Positions 26,192-35,593 of a stretch of DNA of 64,000 nt are shown piece by piece; the stretch's first letter is position 1, and each line of letters opens with the position of its first letter. The notes under the pieces were generated by a model. It searched no databases. It was given only the letters and a program-made list of their open reading frames with translations, and had not been told where the DNA came from. Origin of the DNA: Photobacterium sp. GJ3 (GTDB lineage: Bacteria > Pseudomonadota > Gammaproteobacteria > Enterobacterales > Vibrionaceae); assembly GCF_018199995.1 (NCBI RefSeq), contig NZ_CP073578.1:2852001-2916000 (forward strand), in the 5' to 3' direction. Position numbers and translations under genes: made by a program.

Positions 26192-27451
26192 ATGACAAGC
26201 GTAAGACTCCCGACAGAGTGTTTAACTCCCGGCCTGTATATCAAGCTGCCGCTGCAATGGACGGAGCACCCCTTTATGCTGAATCACTTCAAAATAAAGG
26301 ATGAACACCAAATTCGTCTCATTCGCGGTCTGGGCCTGAAGTTTGTTTTCCACTTTCCGGACAAAAGCGACAACCAGCCTCTCTCAGCGAATAACGCATC
26401 GCAACAACCCATTTCAGATCAGGAAACCCGGTTTCTTCACAAACAGGCAGATAAGCTGTGGCAGGAAAAGCAGCGTCGGATTGAACACCTGAAAAACTAC
26501 AAAAGAAACCTGCAGCGCTGTGAGAAAAGCTTCCAGCGCTCTTTATCTCAGTTACGTGCAATTTCTCAGAAAATTAAAAGCCGGCCTGTCACGGCCTTTA
26601 AAGACGCATCGGAACTGGTGAATGATATGGTTGATGCGTTGTTGGATAACGACAATCTGGCTTTACATCTGATGAACGATGTCAAAGAGTCGGAAGACAT
26701 TTACTATCACTCTCTGAACGTGGCTGTTCTGTCAATGTTGCTGGCAAAATCGCAGGGTATGCCCGCCCGCGATATTAAGACAATTACGCTGGGGGCACTG
26801 TTCCATGACATTGGGAAACACAAAATCCCAACCCATATTCTGCGGAAAATCTCGCCCCTGACAGAACCGGAGGCAAATTTCCTCAAGCTGCACCCGAAAT
26901 ACAGCCTTGAGCTGGCAGAATTAGGGGAGCATTTTCCCGAAGCGGCCAAACCGATCCTCAGCCAGCATCATGAACTGATGGACGGCACCGGCTATCCTCT
27001 GGGACTCAAAGGACATCAAATTAACCGGTTTGCCCAGCTGGTGGCTGTGGTAAACGCCTATGACAACCTGTGTCACCCGATGGACCCCTCGAAAGCCAGA
27101 ATCCCCTACAGTGCACTGTCCTATTTGTTCAAGCATAAAAAAGGACAATACAGTGAAGAGTTTATTGCGCAACTGGTCCGGATGATGGGTGTCTACCCGC
27201 CGGGCAGTGTCGTACTGCTGTCTAACCAGCAAATCGGGATGGTGATTTCCGTGAACGCAAAACGGCTGCTTTACCCGAATATTCTGATCTATGAACCCAG
27301 CGTACCGTCGAATGAAGCGCCGATTCTGGATCTGGAAGAAAGCGAACTCACCATCGAACGGGCGCTCTTGCCCCACAAACTGCCTGAACCCATCCGTCAG
27401 TATCTGAATCCGAGAGCCCGGATTTCATACTACTTCGATCCGGAACACTAA
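26192..27451 (+). CDS. HD-GYP domain cyclic-di-GMP phosphodiesterase
   Basis: A 419-residue cytoplasmic protein with an N-terminal DUF3391 domain (about 1-130, ending in a charged helical stretch) and an HD-GYP domain (about 140-330). The HD pair is His205-Asp206 in LFHDIGKHKIP, and GYP is at 267-269 in DGTGYPLGLKG, so the metal-binding and signature residues look intact. Expected reaction: c-di-GMP to pGpG/GMP, favouring motility over biofilm. It stands alone after tRNA array 2, with no sensor domain. It converges on mrcB. Confidence 0.93.
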   Translation: MTSVRLPTECLTPGLYIKLPLQWTEHPFMLNHFKIKDEHQIRLIRGLGLKFVFHFPDKSDNQPLSANNASQQPISDQETRFLHKQADKLWQEKQRRIEHLKNYKRNLQRCEKSFQRSLSQLRAISQKIKSRPVTAFKDASELVNDMVDALLDNDNLALHLMNDVKESEDIYYHSLNVAVLSMLLAKSQGMPARDIKTITLGALFHDIGKHKIPTHILRKISPLTEPEANFLKLHPKYSLELAELGEHFPEAAKPILSQHHELMDGTGYPLGLKGHQINRFAQLVAVVNAYDNLCHPMDPSKARIPYSALSYLFKHKKGQYSEEFIAQLVRMMGVYPPGSVVLLSNQQIGMVISVNAKRLLYPNILIYEPSVPSNEAPILDLEESELTIERALLPHKLPEPIRQYLNPRARISYYFDPEH

Positions 27452-27485
27452 ACTCAGTACCGTGCATCCGGTCAGGCACATGGCC

Positions 27486-29954
27486 TTACCAGGTAAACAT
27501 CTCTTTGATCCAGCCTTCCGGCTTGCTTTCGCGGCACTGTGCGGCCAGTTGCCCGTTCGGATCCCAGGCCGGGAGCGACTGTTCGCCCCGGCAATCCAGC
27601 CCCAGCGTGCCATTGTTCAGACGGTGATACTTCAGTGTGCTCAGTTTTTGCGGCCAGTTCAGCTGTAACCGCTCCGGCTGACGCCGTTCCAGATAACCAC
27701 TGTATAACCGCAGTGCACCGCTGGCGCCAGTGAGTTTCACCGGCTTGTTATCATCCCGGCCAATCCAGACCGTGACCACTTCCCGGCCATCCGCGCCGAC
27801 AAACCAGCTATCCCGCGTATCATCGGTTGTGCCGGTTTTGCCAGCCAGCGTTGCCCAGCCGAATCTGGGTTGCAGATAGCGGCCCGTGCCCTGACTGACG
27901 ACCTGTTTCATGGCGTACGTCGTCAACCAGGCAGCCTGTTCCGGCACAACCTGACGGCCTGAGGGAATGTGGCGATACAACATCTTGCCCTGGCGATCGA
28001 CCACGGCACGCAAAGCCGTCTGATCCGCCCGGCGTCCGCCGCTGGTCAGGCTCTGATACATCTGACTGACTTCAAATGGTGACAGCGTGATCGCGCCCAG
28101 CAAAATCGATGGCAGACGCGGTACTTCATTTTCAGACACGCCCAAATCCGTCAGCGTATGGATAACCTGATCCAAACCGACTTTGAGGCCCAGGTTCACT
28201 GTCGGGACATTGAGAGAACGGGACAGCGCGTAATAGAGCGGCACCTGTCCACGGAATTTCCGATCGTAGTTCTGTGGCCGCCACTCACTGCCCTGATTGC
28301 CTTTGAGCAGGATGGGTTTGTCATCCAGCGTGGTCGCGAGACTGAATTGCTCCGGCTGACGCAATGCGGAAAGGTACACCGCGGGTTTCACCAGAGAACC
28401 AATCTGGCGTCGCCCGTCCAGTGCCCGGTTAAAACCAGCATAACCCGGACGGCTGCCGCCAATCATCGCCCGGATTTCACCGGTATGGCGATCTACGGCC
28501 ACCATCGCTGTTTCAATTTCGCCACCAGCTTTTTTCTCCAGCGCCGGTATCCAGGTCGCCACCGCCTGCTCGGCTTCCTGCTGAGAAACCGGATCCAGCG
28601 TACTGAAAATCCGCAACCCGACGCCCGGCGTAAAACGGTTGCCCACTTTCTCTTTCAGCTCGCGCTGCAGCAACTGGAAATAGGCAGGCTGACGACTCGC
28701 GATCACCGCCTGCTTCTGTACATCCAGCTTCCGTGTGGCCGCCTGTTCGTATTCTCTGCCCGTCAGAATGTCCTGATCCAGCATCAGACGCAGCACCAGA
28801 TCCCGACGATCTCTCGCACGCTCCGGGTGACGCCACGGATTGTAATATGACGGCCCTTTCACCATCCCAACCAGCATCGCCAGTTGATCGATACGTAATT
28901 CCTGCAGCGGCCGTCCGAAATACAGGCGCGCGCCCAGCCCGAAGCCGTGAATCTCGCGGCTGCCACTCTGTCCCAGATAAACCTCGTTCAGATAGGCTTC
29001 CAGGATCCTGTCTTTGCTGTACCGGTAATCGATGATAATCGCGATGTAAGCTTCCTGAATTTTTCGCCACAGCGACCGCTCACGGGTCAGAAAGATATTC
29101 TTGGCCAGCTGCTGGGTCAGGGTACTTCCCCCCTGCACCGTACGTCCGGCTTTCAGGTTCACCAGCGCAGCGCGCAGAATCGCCATGGGCGATACGCCGC
29201 CATGATGGTAGAAATCACGATCTTCTGTCGCAAGCAGTGCATCCACCAGCACTTCCGGAAACTCATTCCGGGGCGTGAAGATACGTTGCTCCCCTTCTTT
29301 GGTGCCCAGCATCCCAAGCATTTTGGGTTCAATACGCAGATAGCCCAAAGACTTCTCGCGACCCAGATCAAACACCTGACGCAAACCACTGTCATCAAAG
29401 GTCAGCATCACGTGACGCTGGCTTTCATAGCCGTCCTCAAACTCAAACGGACGACGGATCAATTCAATCCGGGTGGACGAAGCAGAATACTCGCCCGCCC
29501 GCTGCGGTGTTCTGACCTTCTGATACTGCAGGGTATCCAGTTCGCGGCGGACCTCACTGAGCGTCACCGCCTGCCCCGGCTCAAGATCCAGCACCCGGCC
29601 ATACACCACGGCAGGCAGGTCCCAGAGCTGGCCATCAAATTTGTCCCGGACCAGATTATCGAGATAGATGCCCATCACGAACACGACCGCCAGAATGGCA
29701 AGTCCGAGCTTGAGACTGGAGAAAAACACCCAGCGCCCGATCCGGGACAACCAGCTGCCTCTGGCCGGCGCTTTCGACGCAGGTTTAGTCGTTTTCTTCG
29801 CTGACGCGGCCTTGGTGCCTTTTCGGGCAGGGGCTTTTCGGGGCGTGGCCGGTTTCTTGGGAGCCGGCTTTTTCTCAGTTGTTTTTTTCGGAGCCGCCTG
29901 ACGGCACTTCAACGCTTGGGTCATCATGATTTCTTTTTGGGTCTGAACGGACAT
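27486..29954 (-). CDS. mrcB: Bifunctional penicillin-binding protein 1B
   Basis: Inner-membrane class A PBP with glycosyltransferase and transpeptidase activities for peptidoglycan synthesis. The 822 residues begin with a Lys/Ala/Pro-rich cytoplasmic tail and TM (about 85-105). Then come a UB2H region, the GT51 domain with EDRDFYHHGG and GGSTLTQQLAKN, and the transpeptidase with GSLVKPAVY (Ser-x-x-Lys), SRSLN (SxN) and KTGTT (KTG). The start could be the MM pair nine codons in. It follows hrpB by 15 bases, the same order as in E. coli. Confidence 0.96.
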   Translation of the reverse strand: MSVQTQKEIMMTQALKCRQAAPKKTTEKKPAPKKPATPRKAPARKGTKAASAKKTTKPASKAPARGSWLSRIGRWVFFSSLKLGLAILAVVFVMGIYLDNLVRDKFDGQLWDLPAVVYGRVLDLEPGQAVTLSEVRRELDTLQYQKVRTPQRAGEYSASSTRIELIRRPFEFEDGYESQRHVMLTFDDSGLRQVFDLGREKSLGYLRIEPKMLGMLGTKEGEQRIFTPRNEFPEVLVDALLATEDRDFYHHGGVSPMAILRAALVNLKAGRTVQGGSTLTQQLAKNIFLTRERSLWRKIQEAYIAIIIDYRYSKDRILEAYLNEVYLGQSGSREIHGFGLGARLYFGRPLQELRIDQLAMLVGMVKGPSYYNPWRHPERARDRRDLVLRLMLDQDILTGREYEQAATRKLDVQKQAVIASRQPAYFQLLQRELKEKVGNRFTPGVGLRIFSTLDPVSQQEAEQAVATWIPALEKKAGGEIETAMVAVDRHTGEIRAMIGGSRPGYAGFNRALDGRRQIGSLVKPAVYLSALRQPEQFSLATTLDDKPILLKGNQGSEWRPQNYDRKFRGQVPLYYALSRSLNVPTVNLGLKVGLDQVIHTLTDLGVSENEVPRLPSILLGAITLSPFEVSQMYQSLTSGGRRADQTALRAVVDRQGKMLYRHIPSGRQVVPEQAAWLTTYAMKQVVSQGTGRYLQPRFGWATLAGKTGTTDDTRDSWFVGADGREVVTVWIGRDDNKPVKLTGASGALRLYSGYLERRQPERLQLNWPQKLSTLKYHRLNNGTLGLDCRGEQSLPAWDPNGQLAAQCRESKPEGWIKEMFTW

Positions 29955-29969
29955 CGCTGGATCTGCACG

Positions 29970-32459
29970 TTATAAATATTTTTTCGTTTTTCTCGTGGGT
30001 GCATGGGTCGCCGGATCATCCGGCCAGACATGCTTCGGATAGCGGCCTTTCATTTCTTTCTGAACATCTTTGTATGCGCCCTGCCAGAATGCGGCCAGAT
30101 CGGCCGTGATCTGAAGGGGCCGCTGGGCCGGAGACAACAGCTCAAGTACCACAGCCACGTTGCCATTGGCAATCAAAGGCGAGGCCTGTTCTCCGAACAT
30201 CTCCTGCATCCGCACCGCAAGCACCGGCGCCTGTCCCGGCTGATAGCGAATCGGGTAACGAGAGCCTGTCGGGACTTCATAATGCGTCGGCAGCGCCGTG
30301 TCTAACAGCCTGGCCTTATCCCACCCCAGATACGCTTCCAGCGCGGCCACCAGATCGAGCTTCGCCAGTCCCTTCATGGTGCTGATGCCCGTCATAAACG
30401 GCAGCAACCATTGCGACAATGCCACCAGCAGACTGTCTTCATCCAAGGCCGGTAATTCAAGCTCCGGCAGCCATTCCCGGGCGCAGCGGGCCCGAGTCAG
30501 CAAATTTTCGCTGTGCGCTTGCCACGGGAGAACCTGCAAGCCTTGTCGGCGAATGGCATTCAGCAAAGCTTCACTGGCTCGCGCCGGATCCGGGCTATCC
30601 ATCGGGGTTCGCCGGATGATCAGCTTGCCACAACAGCATTGCTTTTCTGCGACAAGCCGCCCTTTTTTATCATCCCAGTCCAGCCACTCCTGTTCGTGGA
30701 ACAGTTGCGGCAGTGCCTGTTGCAACTGATCAATGTCCGCGGCTACCGCACTGAACACCCGGCTGTCTCCCTGACGGGTTTTCACCACATCCGCGACGAC
30801 CAGCGCCGACTCTCCGGCCAGCACCTGTGCATCATCAACACTGACGCCCTGCCCGTTTGCCAGTTGAAAGCGTCCGTTCTGACCACGCGACAAGGCGATC
30901 CGGTCGGGATAACCGGCTGCCATCAGTTCTGCTAACCAATGGCTCTCCAGCCGCCATTGCGGCTTTTGAGCCGTCTGGCCGGTGAGCTTATGCCAGTGTT
31001 GCCCGGCGCGCTGCAGATACTGTGAGGCACGCGGTAACTTGCCCGATTCCATCAGATGAAGTTGCCAGGATAAATCCGGATTCTCCACGCCTCGCACCGG
31101 CTCTTCCAGCAAAGCCACCAGCATGGCTGCCGTGATCTGAGCTGGCACCGGTAACGACTGCGCATGGGCCAGAATCGCTGCCAGCCGGGGCTCCGCCCCC
31201 AGTTGCTGAATCACCTGGCCTTTGGTGGTCAGTTGTCCGCGCGCATCCAGTGCACCGAGCGACAACAATAATGCCTGTGCCTGCTGCATGGCAGCATCTG
31301 TCGGTACATCCAACCAGCGCAATTCGCTGGCCGCAGCACATCCCCATTGTGCCAGTTCCAGCGCGAGTGAACTCAGATCGGCCCGTAAAATTTCTGGCTG
31401 AGGAACTGCGGGCTGGCGGGCCAGCAAGTCTTCACTGTACAAACGCAGGCAAATGCCGGGCGCCAGTCGTCCGGCACGGCCCGCACGCTGCTCTGCCGAA
31501 GAGCGGGCAATCCGCACTAATTCCAGCCGACTGATCCCGGTTTTCGGATCCCATTGTGAAACCCGTTCCCAGCCGGAATCCACCACCAGCCGGATCCCTT
31601 CAATGGTCAGACTGGTTTCCGCAATATTGGTCGCCAGCACCACTTTTCGTTTGCCTGCCGGGGCGGGCTGAATCGCCTGTTGCTGGGCTTTGCTGTCGAG
31701 TTGTCCGAAAAGCGGCGCCAGTATCACATCGGGTGTAACAGCCGAAGTCAGCCATTCCGCCAGACGACGGATCTCGCCCGCGCCGGGCAGAAAAACCAGC
31801 ATGGATCCCGTTTCTTCGTCCAGCAGCCGGAGGATCTGCCGTCCCGTCCACTCAATCGACACACCCGGCGTCTGCTGAGCTGAGGTGCCCTGACGCTGAT
31901 ACCGAAACGCCACCGGATAACTACGTCCCTGAGATGACAGATACTCAGCATCCGGGAGCAGTGACTGCAGCGCCTGATGATCCAGTGTAGCGGACATCAC
32001 CAGCAGTGTCAGATCGTCCCGGAACGCTTCCTGCACTTCCAGCGCCAATGCCAGTGAAGTATCCGCGTGCAGACTGCGTTCATGAAATTCATCAAAAATC
32101 AGCATGCCGATCCCGGATAACTCCGGATCCTGCTGCAACATCCGGGTCATCACCCCTTCGGTCACGATCTCCAGCTTTGTCGCCGCACTGGTCCGGGTTT
32201 CTCCCCGAACCCGCAGCCCGACCGTCTGACCCACACGCTCACCCAGTTGCGATGCCAGATAGGCAGCAATATTCCGCGCAGCCAGCCGCCGGGGTTCCAG
32301 CAAAATGATTTTGCCGTCAATGCGCTGGCTTTCCAGCAGAAACAACGGTAGCCGGGTCGATTTGCCCGCACCGGGCGGTGCTTTCAGAATAATCTGAGTC
32401 TGGCGCTGAAGCGTCGCAGCGATATCAGGCAGAACAACTTCAATGGGGAGCTGTGACAA
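29970..32459 (-). CDS. hrpB: ATP-dependent RNA helicase HrpB
   Basis: DExH-box helicase of unknown cellular target. Walker A KAPPGAGKST, motif II DEFHERS (the HrpB variant of DEAH), SAT as VMSATLD, the helicase C domain with TNIAETSLTIEGI and QRAGRAGR, and the C-terminal HrpB domain are present. I favour the TTG at 32459: it has AAGG eight bases ahead and gives MSQLPIEVVLPD, aligned with the E. coli start. A GTG three codons upstream (32468) is the alternative. The protein is 829 residues. Probably an operon with mrcB. Confidence 0.94.
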   Translation of the reverse strand: MSQLPIEVVLPDIAATLQRQTQIILKAPPGAGKSTRLPLFLLESQRIDGKIILLEPRRLAARNIAAYLASQLGERVGQTVGLRVRGETRTSAATKLEIVTEGVMTRMLQQDPELSGIGMLIFDEFHERSLHADTSLALALEVQEAFRDDLTLLVMSATLDHQALQSLLPDAEYLSSQGRSYPVAFRYQRQGTSAQQTPGVSIEWTGRQILRLLDEETGSMLVFLPGAGEIRRLAEWLTSAVTPDVILAPLFGQLDSKAQQQAIQPAPAGKRKVVLATNIAETSLTIEGIRLVVDSGWERVSQWDPKTGISRLELVRIARSSAEQRAGRAGRLAPGICLRLYSEDLLARQPAVPQPEILRADLSSLALELAQWGCAAASELRWLDVPTDAAMQQAQALLLSLGALDARGQLTTKGQVIQQLGAEPRLAAILAHAQSLPVPAQITAAMLVALLEEPVRGVENPDLSWQLHLMESGKLPRASQYLQRAGQHWHKLTGQTAQKPQWRLESHWLAELMAAGYPDRIALSRGQNGRFQLANGQGVSVDDAQVLAGESALVVADVVKTRQGDSRVFSAVAADIDQLQQALPQLFHEQEWLDWDDKKGRLVAEKQCCCGKLIIRRTPMDSPDPARASEALLNAIRRQGLQVLPWQAHSENLLTRARCAREWLPELELPALDEDSLLVALSQWLLPFMTGISTMKGLAKLDLVAALEAYLGWDKARLLDTALPTHYEVPTGSRYPIRYQPGQAPVLAVRMQEMFGEQASPLIANGNVAVVLELLSPAQRPLQITADLAAFWQGAYKDVQKEMKGRYPKHVWPDDPATHAPTRKTKKYL

Positions 32460-32656
32460 TGTGAACACCTTGTGTCATCTTTGATTGAGGGGCTGGATTT
32501 GCTGAGGTTTGAACCGGTTAGCAAAAACGCTTCTATTGTATACCCATGTCGCCGCAAGATGTAAGGTTCAGCGCCGGGCTGCCCAACCGCAACTACCGGC
32601 GTATTCGAGTCAGTCACAGGTAGATTGATCGCCTGTCCCTGTCAGGAGTAGCAACC

Positions 32657-33268
32657 ATGACTTCAACAGATGCTTTTGTGCCAAACGAACCCGCCGTTTA
32701 CGGCCAGCAGACAGACGGCAAACGGATGTTTTTTGCCCTGCCGCTGACCGAACCACCGGCAGAAAATCTGCAACCTTATCAGCAACTCTGCCATTTCAAA
32801 GACCATTTTCCCGGCCGCGGACGTGTCGTGCCCGATGCAAATCTGCATCTGACACTGGCGTTTCTCGGGCAGGTAACCGAGGCACAACAGCAGCAACTGA
32901 TTCAGGCAACTGAACAGCTGACCATTCCAGCTTTCAACGTTGTATTCAATTTTATCCGCTACTGGAAACGCAGTCGGGTGATCTGGATGGGCGCAGAGCA
33001 ATCGCCGCCTGCGCTGTTACAACTTGCAGAACAACTGGGAGAAATTGCCGAAGCGACTGGCCTACCGCGCGATACCCGGCAATACACACCGCACATCACC
33101 CTGAAGAAAAATGTACGTCAGCGTCCGGTACTGGACAGCCTGTCGCCCGATTTTCATTTTCACTTTCAGCGTTTTGGCCTGTATATTTCTGAAGTCGACG
33201 GACCCGGTGTCCGTTACCGATTGGTCAACCAATGGCCACTTCATCACGCTTCACAGGACAGTCCATGA
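32657..33268 (+). CDS. thpR: RNA 2',3'-cyclic phosphodiesterase
   Basis: Member of the 2H phosphoesterase superfamily (formerly LigT), which opens 2',3'-cyclic phosphate RNA ends. It is 203 residues with the two HxTx motifs HLTL (about 73) and HITL (about 153), preceded by [11 protein letters not shown]. The first 23 residues are an extension beyond the usual start, but CAGGAG precedes this ATG at good spacing. It overlaps sfsA by four bases (ATGA) and is divergent from hrpB. Confidence 0.92.
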   Translation: MTSTDAFVPNEPAVYGQQTDGKRMFFALPLTEPPAENLQPYQQLCHFKDHFPGRGRVVPDANLHLTLAFLGQVTEAQQQQLIQATEQLTIPAFNVVFNFIRYWKRSRVIWMGAEQSPPALLQLAEQLGEIAEATGLPRDTRQYTPHITLKKNVRQRPVLDSLSPDFHFHFQRFGLYISEVDGPGVRYRLVNQWPLHHASQDSP

Positions 33269-33975
33269 TTTTCAACCCACCCCTGCAACCCGCAACCCTG
33301 ATTCGTCGCTACAAACGATTTTTGGCCGATGTCGCCCTGCCCGATGGCACGGAAATGACGATGCATTGTGCCAACACTGGCGCCATGACCGGATGCGCTG
33401 AACCGGGGGCAACGATCTGGTATTCCACCTCCGAGAATCCGAAGCGAAAATATGCCCACAGCTGGGAAATGACCGAGACGCAATCCGGTGACTGGATATG
33501 CATTAATACAGCCAGAGCCAACCAGATTGTGGTCGAAGCGCTCAAAAATGACCACATCCCTGAATTATCGGGCTATGCTTCATTGCGCACGGAAGTGAAG
33601 TATGGTACTGAAAACAGCCGGGTAGATATTGTACTGGACGACCCTTCACTGCCCGCCTGCTTTATCGAAGTGAAAAGTGTGACACTGCTGGAAAAAGACG
33701 GTCGCGGATACTTCCCCGATGCAGTCACCACCAGAGGTCAGAAGCACTTACGGGAGCTGGCGGAAGTGGCGGCAAGCGGACAGCGTGCAGTCTTATTTTT
33801 TGCTGTCCTGCATTCAGGGATTGAAAATGTCGCTGCAGCACACCATATAGACCCGGTCTATGAGGACTTACTAAAACAAGCAGAAAAATCGGGTGTTGAA
33901 GTCTTCTGTTACCGTGCAGACATCAGCCCCACGGCGCTGACGTTAAGCCAGCGGGTAGAATTTGCGCAGTCATAA
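33265..33975 (+). CDS. sfsA: SfsA family DNA/RNA-binding nuclease-like protein
   Basis: Conserved protein first described as a sugar-fermentation stimulation factor in E. coli. The start at 33265 has AGGA six bases upstream and overlaps the thpR stop; the protein is 236 residues. An N-terminal OB-like part ([25 protein letters not shown]) is followed by a PD-(D/E)XK-like nuclease core ([39 protein letters not shown] as VLFFAVLH). The exact function remains unclear. Order thpR-sfsA-dksA-gluQ is as in E. coli. Confidence 0.95.
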   Translation: MIFNPPLQPATLIRRYKRFLADVALPDGTEMTMHCANTGAMTGCAEPGATIWYSTSENPKRKYAHSWEMTETQSGDWICINTARANQIVVEALKNDHIPELSGYASLRTEVKYGTENSRVDIVLDDPSLPACFIEVKSVTLLEKDGRGYFPDAVTTRGQKHLRELAEVAASGQRAVLFFAVLHSGIENVAAAHHIDPVYEDLLKQAEKSGVEVFCYRADISPTALTLSQRVEFAQS

Positions 33976-34026
33976 GGAAAAATGATGCTTTCTTCACATT
34001 GGTATAAAATTGAAGAGATGCAGCAA

Positions 34027-34055
34027 TTGCCACGTTATATCCTTTCTGCTATAGA
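34027..34055 (+). promoter_or_regulatory. Predicted sigma70 promoter of dksA
   Basis: TTGCCA, a 17-base spacer and TATAGA, about 50 bases upstream of the dksA start. Confidence 0.6.
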
Positions 34056-34109
34056 TACCCGCCAAAATTAACCAGTGACGGTTATTCGGTATATGTTAGG
34101 AGATGCTAT

Positions 34110-34559
34110 ATGCCAGAGAGCAAGGTTAAAAAATCGCTAGGCATCCTGGCTATTGCTGGGGTTGACCCATATCAGGAAAAAGCCGGCGAAGAATATATGG
34201 GTGAAGCTCAGCTTGAGCACTTCCGTAAGATTCTTGAAGCTTGGCGCAACCAATTGCGTGAAGAGGTTGACCGTACTGTAAACCACATGCAAGACGAAGC
34301 CGCTAACTTCCCGGATCCAGTTGACCGTGCAGCACAGGAAGAAGAGTTCAGCCTGGAACTGCGTAACCGGGATCGTGAGCGTAAACTGATCAAGAAAATT
34401 GAAAAGACGCTGCAACGTATCGAAGATGACGATTTCGGTTTCTGCGATTCCTGTGGTGTTGAAATTGGTATCCGCCGCCTGGAAGCACGTCCGACAGCCG
34501 ATCTGTGCATCGACTGTAAGACACTGGCAGAGATCAAAGAAAAACAAATGGCTGGCTAA
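34110..34559 (+). CDS. dksA: RNA polymerase-binding transcription factor DksA
   Basis: Coiled-coil zinc protein that enters the RNA polymerase secondary channel and acts with ppGpp in the stringent response. It is 149 residues (151 in E. coli), with the catalytic-tip [11 protein letters not shown] and the four-Cys zinc finger in [20 protein letters not shown] then LCIDC. The ATG has TTAGGAGA at good spacing. Its targets are expected to include the two tRNA promoters with GC-rich discriminators in this window. A terminator separates it from gluQ. Confidence 0.98.
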   Translation: MPESKVKKSLGILAIAGVDPYQEKAGEEYMGEAQLEHFRKILEAWRNQLREEVDRTVNHMQDEAANFPDPVDRAAQEEEFSLELRNRDRERKLIKKIEKTLQRIEDDDFGFCDSCGVEIGIRRLEARPTADLCIDCKTLAEIKEKQMAG

Positions 34560-34584
34560 GCTGCCCTTTGTCACCAGAATGAGT

Positions 34585-34611
34585 AAAAGGGGGCCTAGGC
34601 TCCCTTTTTTA
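34585..34611 (+). terminator. Terminator of dksA
   Basis: AAAAGGG-GCC / GGC-CCCTTTTTT hairpin with T tail, about 25 bases after the dksA stop. Confidence 0.8.
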
Positions 34612-34636
34612 TTTTCCAGTTCCGACAACGAAAACC

Positions 34637-35527
34637 ATGCCCATGCAATCTGCTTACACTGGCCGTTTCGCGCCCTCTCCTTCCGGTCCGTTACATTTCG
34701 GTTCACTGGTCGCTGCTGTCGGCAGTTATCTCCAAGCCCGGGCCAGACAAGGGCGCTGGCTGGTCAGAATGGAAGACCTGGATCCCCCGCGTGAAATGCC
34801 GGGTGCTGCGGACGATATCCTACGCACCCTTGAGGCCTTCGGCCTGCACTGGGATGGCGAAGTGATCTATCAGAGCCAGCGTCATCACCTGTATCAGGCA
34901 CAAATCGATGCGTGGCTGGCCAGCGGAGAGGCGTATTACTGTCGTTGCAGCCGCAAAGCCATCAAAGAAGCCGGCGGTTTTTATCCCGGTACCTGCCGGA
35001 CGGCCCATCACAGTGCTCAGGACAGTGCTGTGCGCTTGAAGGTTGAATCGGCGGTGACCGGATTTGAAGATCTGCGCCACGGCTGGATTCCCATTCCGGA
35101 AGCGCTGGCTCAGGAAGATTTTATTATTCGTCGCCGCGATGGCCTGTACGCGTATAATCTGGCCGTGGTGCTGGATGACATTGCTCAGGGCGTCACAGAA
35201 GTCGTCCGGGGTGCCGATCTGATTGAGCCGACTGGCCGCCAGATTGGCCTTTATCGTCAGTTGGGACAACCCGCAGTGCAGTACCTGCATCTGCCGCTTG
35301 CCGTCACAGAAAACGGCAATAAACTGTCCAAGCAAAATCATGCGCCAGCGATCAGCCAGCATCAGCCAGGTCCATTGCTCTGTCAGGCCATGACCTTTTT
35401 GGGCATGTCGCCACCCGCCGTATTACAGACCGCAAAACCCCATGAAATTCTGGGTTGGGGGATCGCGCATTGGGATGTCGCGAACCTGCCGCCAACAACA
35501 GCGATCACGCTGAACCTAGCATCTTGA
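34637..35527 (+). CDS. gluQ: Glutamyl-Q tRNA(Asp) synthetase
   Basis: GluRS-like enzyme lacking the anticodon-binding domain; it attaches glutamate to queuosine in tRNA-Asp. It is 296 residues. The HIGH-type motif is PSGPLHFGSLVAA (about 15-27), the KMSKS-type motif is NKLSKQN, and a Cys-rich zinc insertion lies at YYCRCSRKAI with GTCR. GRFAPSPSG is at the N-terminus. ATG 34643 is an alternative start. Located after dksA as in E. coli. Confidence 0.95.
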   Translation: MPMQSAYTGRFAPSPSGPLHFGSLVAAVGSYLQARARQGRWLVRMEDLDPPREMPGAADDILRTLEAFGLHWDGEVIYQSQRHHLYQAQIDAWLASGEAYYCRCSRKAIKEAGGFYPGTCRTAHHSAQDSAVRLKVESAVTGFEDLRHGWIPIPEALAQEDFIIRRRDGLYAYNLAVVLDDIAQGVTEVVRGADLIEPTGRQIGLYRQLGQPAVQYLHLPLAVTENGNKLSKQNHAPAISQHQPGPLLCQAMTFLGMSPPAVLQTAKPHEILGWGIAHWDVANLPPTTAITLNLAS

Positions 35528-35580
35528 GGTGACTTGGGTATATGATATGCGGCTGTTCAGTCCGGCCAGTTCATAATTAC

Positions 35581-35593
35581 GAGGTGTGTTATC
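35581..35593 (+). promoter_or_regulatory. Shine-Dalgarno and non-canonical ATC start of pcnB
   Basis: GAGGTG (35581-35586) matches the anti-Shine-Dalgarno perfectly and lies 4 bases before ATC (35591). From this codon the frame reads FSRVASFCRKVLTRE, aligned with the E. coli PcnB N-terminus, which is known to start at AUU. No ATG, GTG or TTG with a ribosome site occurs in frame nearby. Confidence 0.75.
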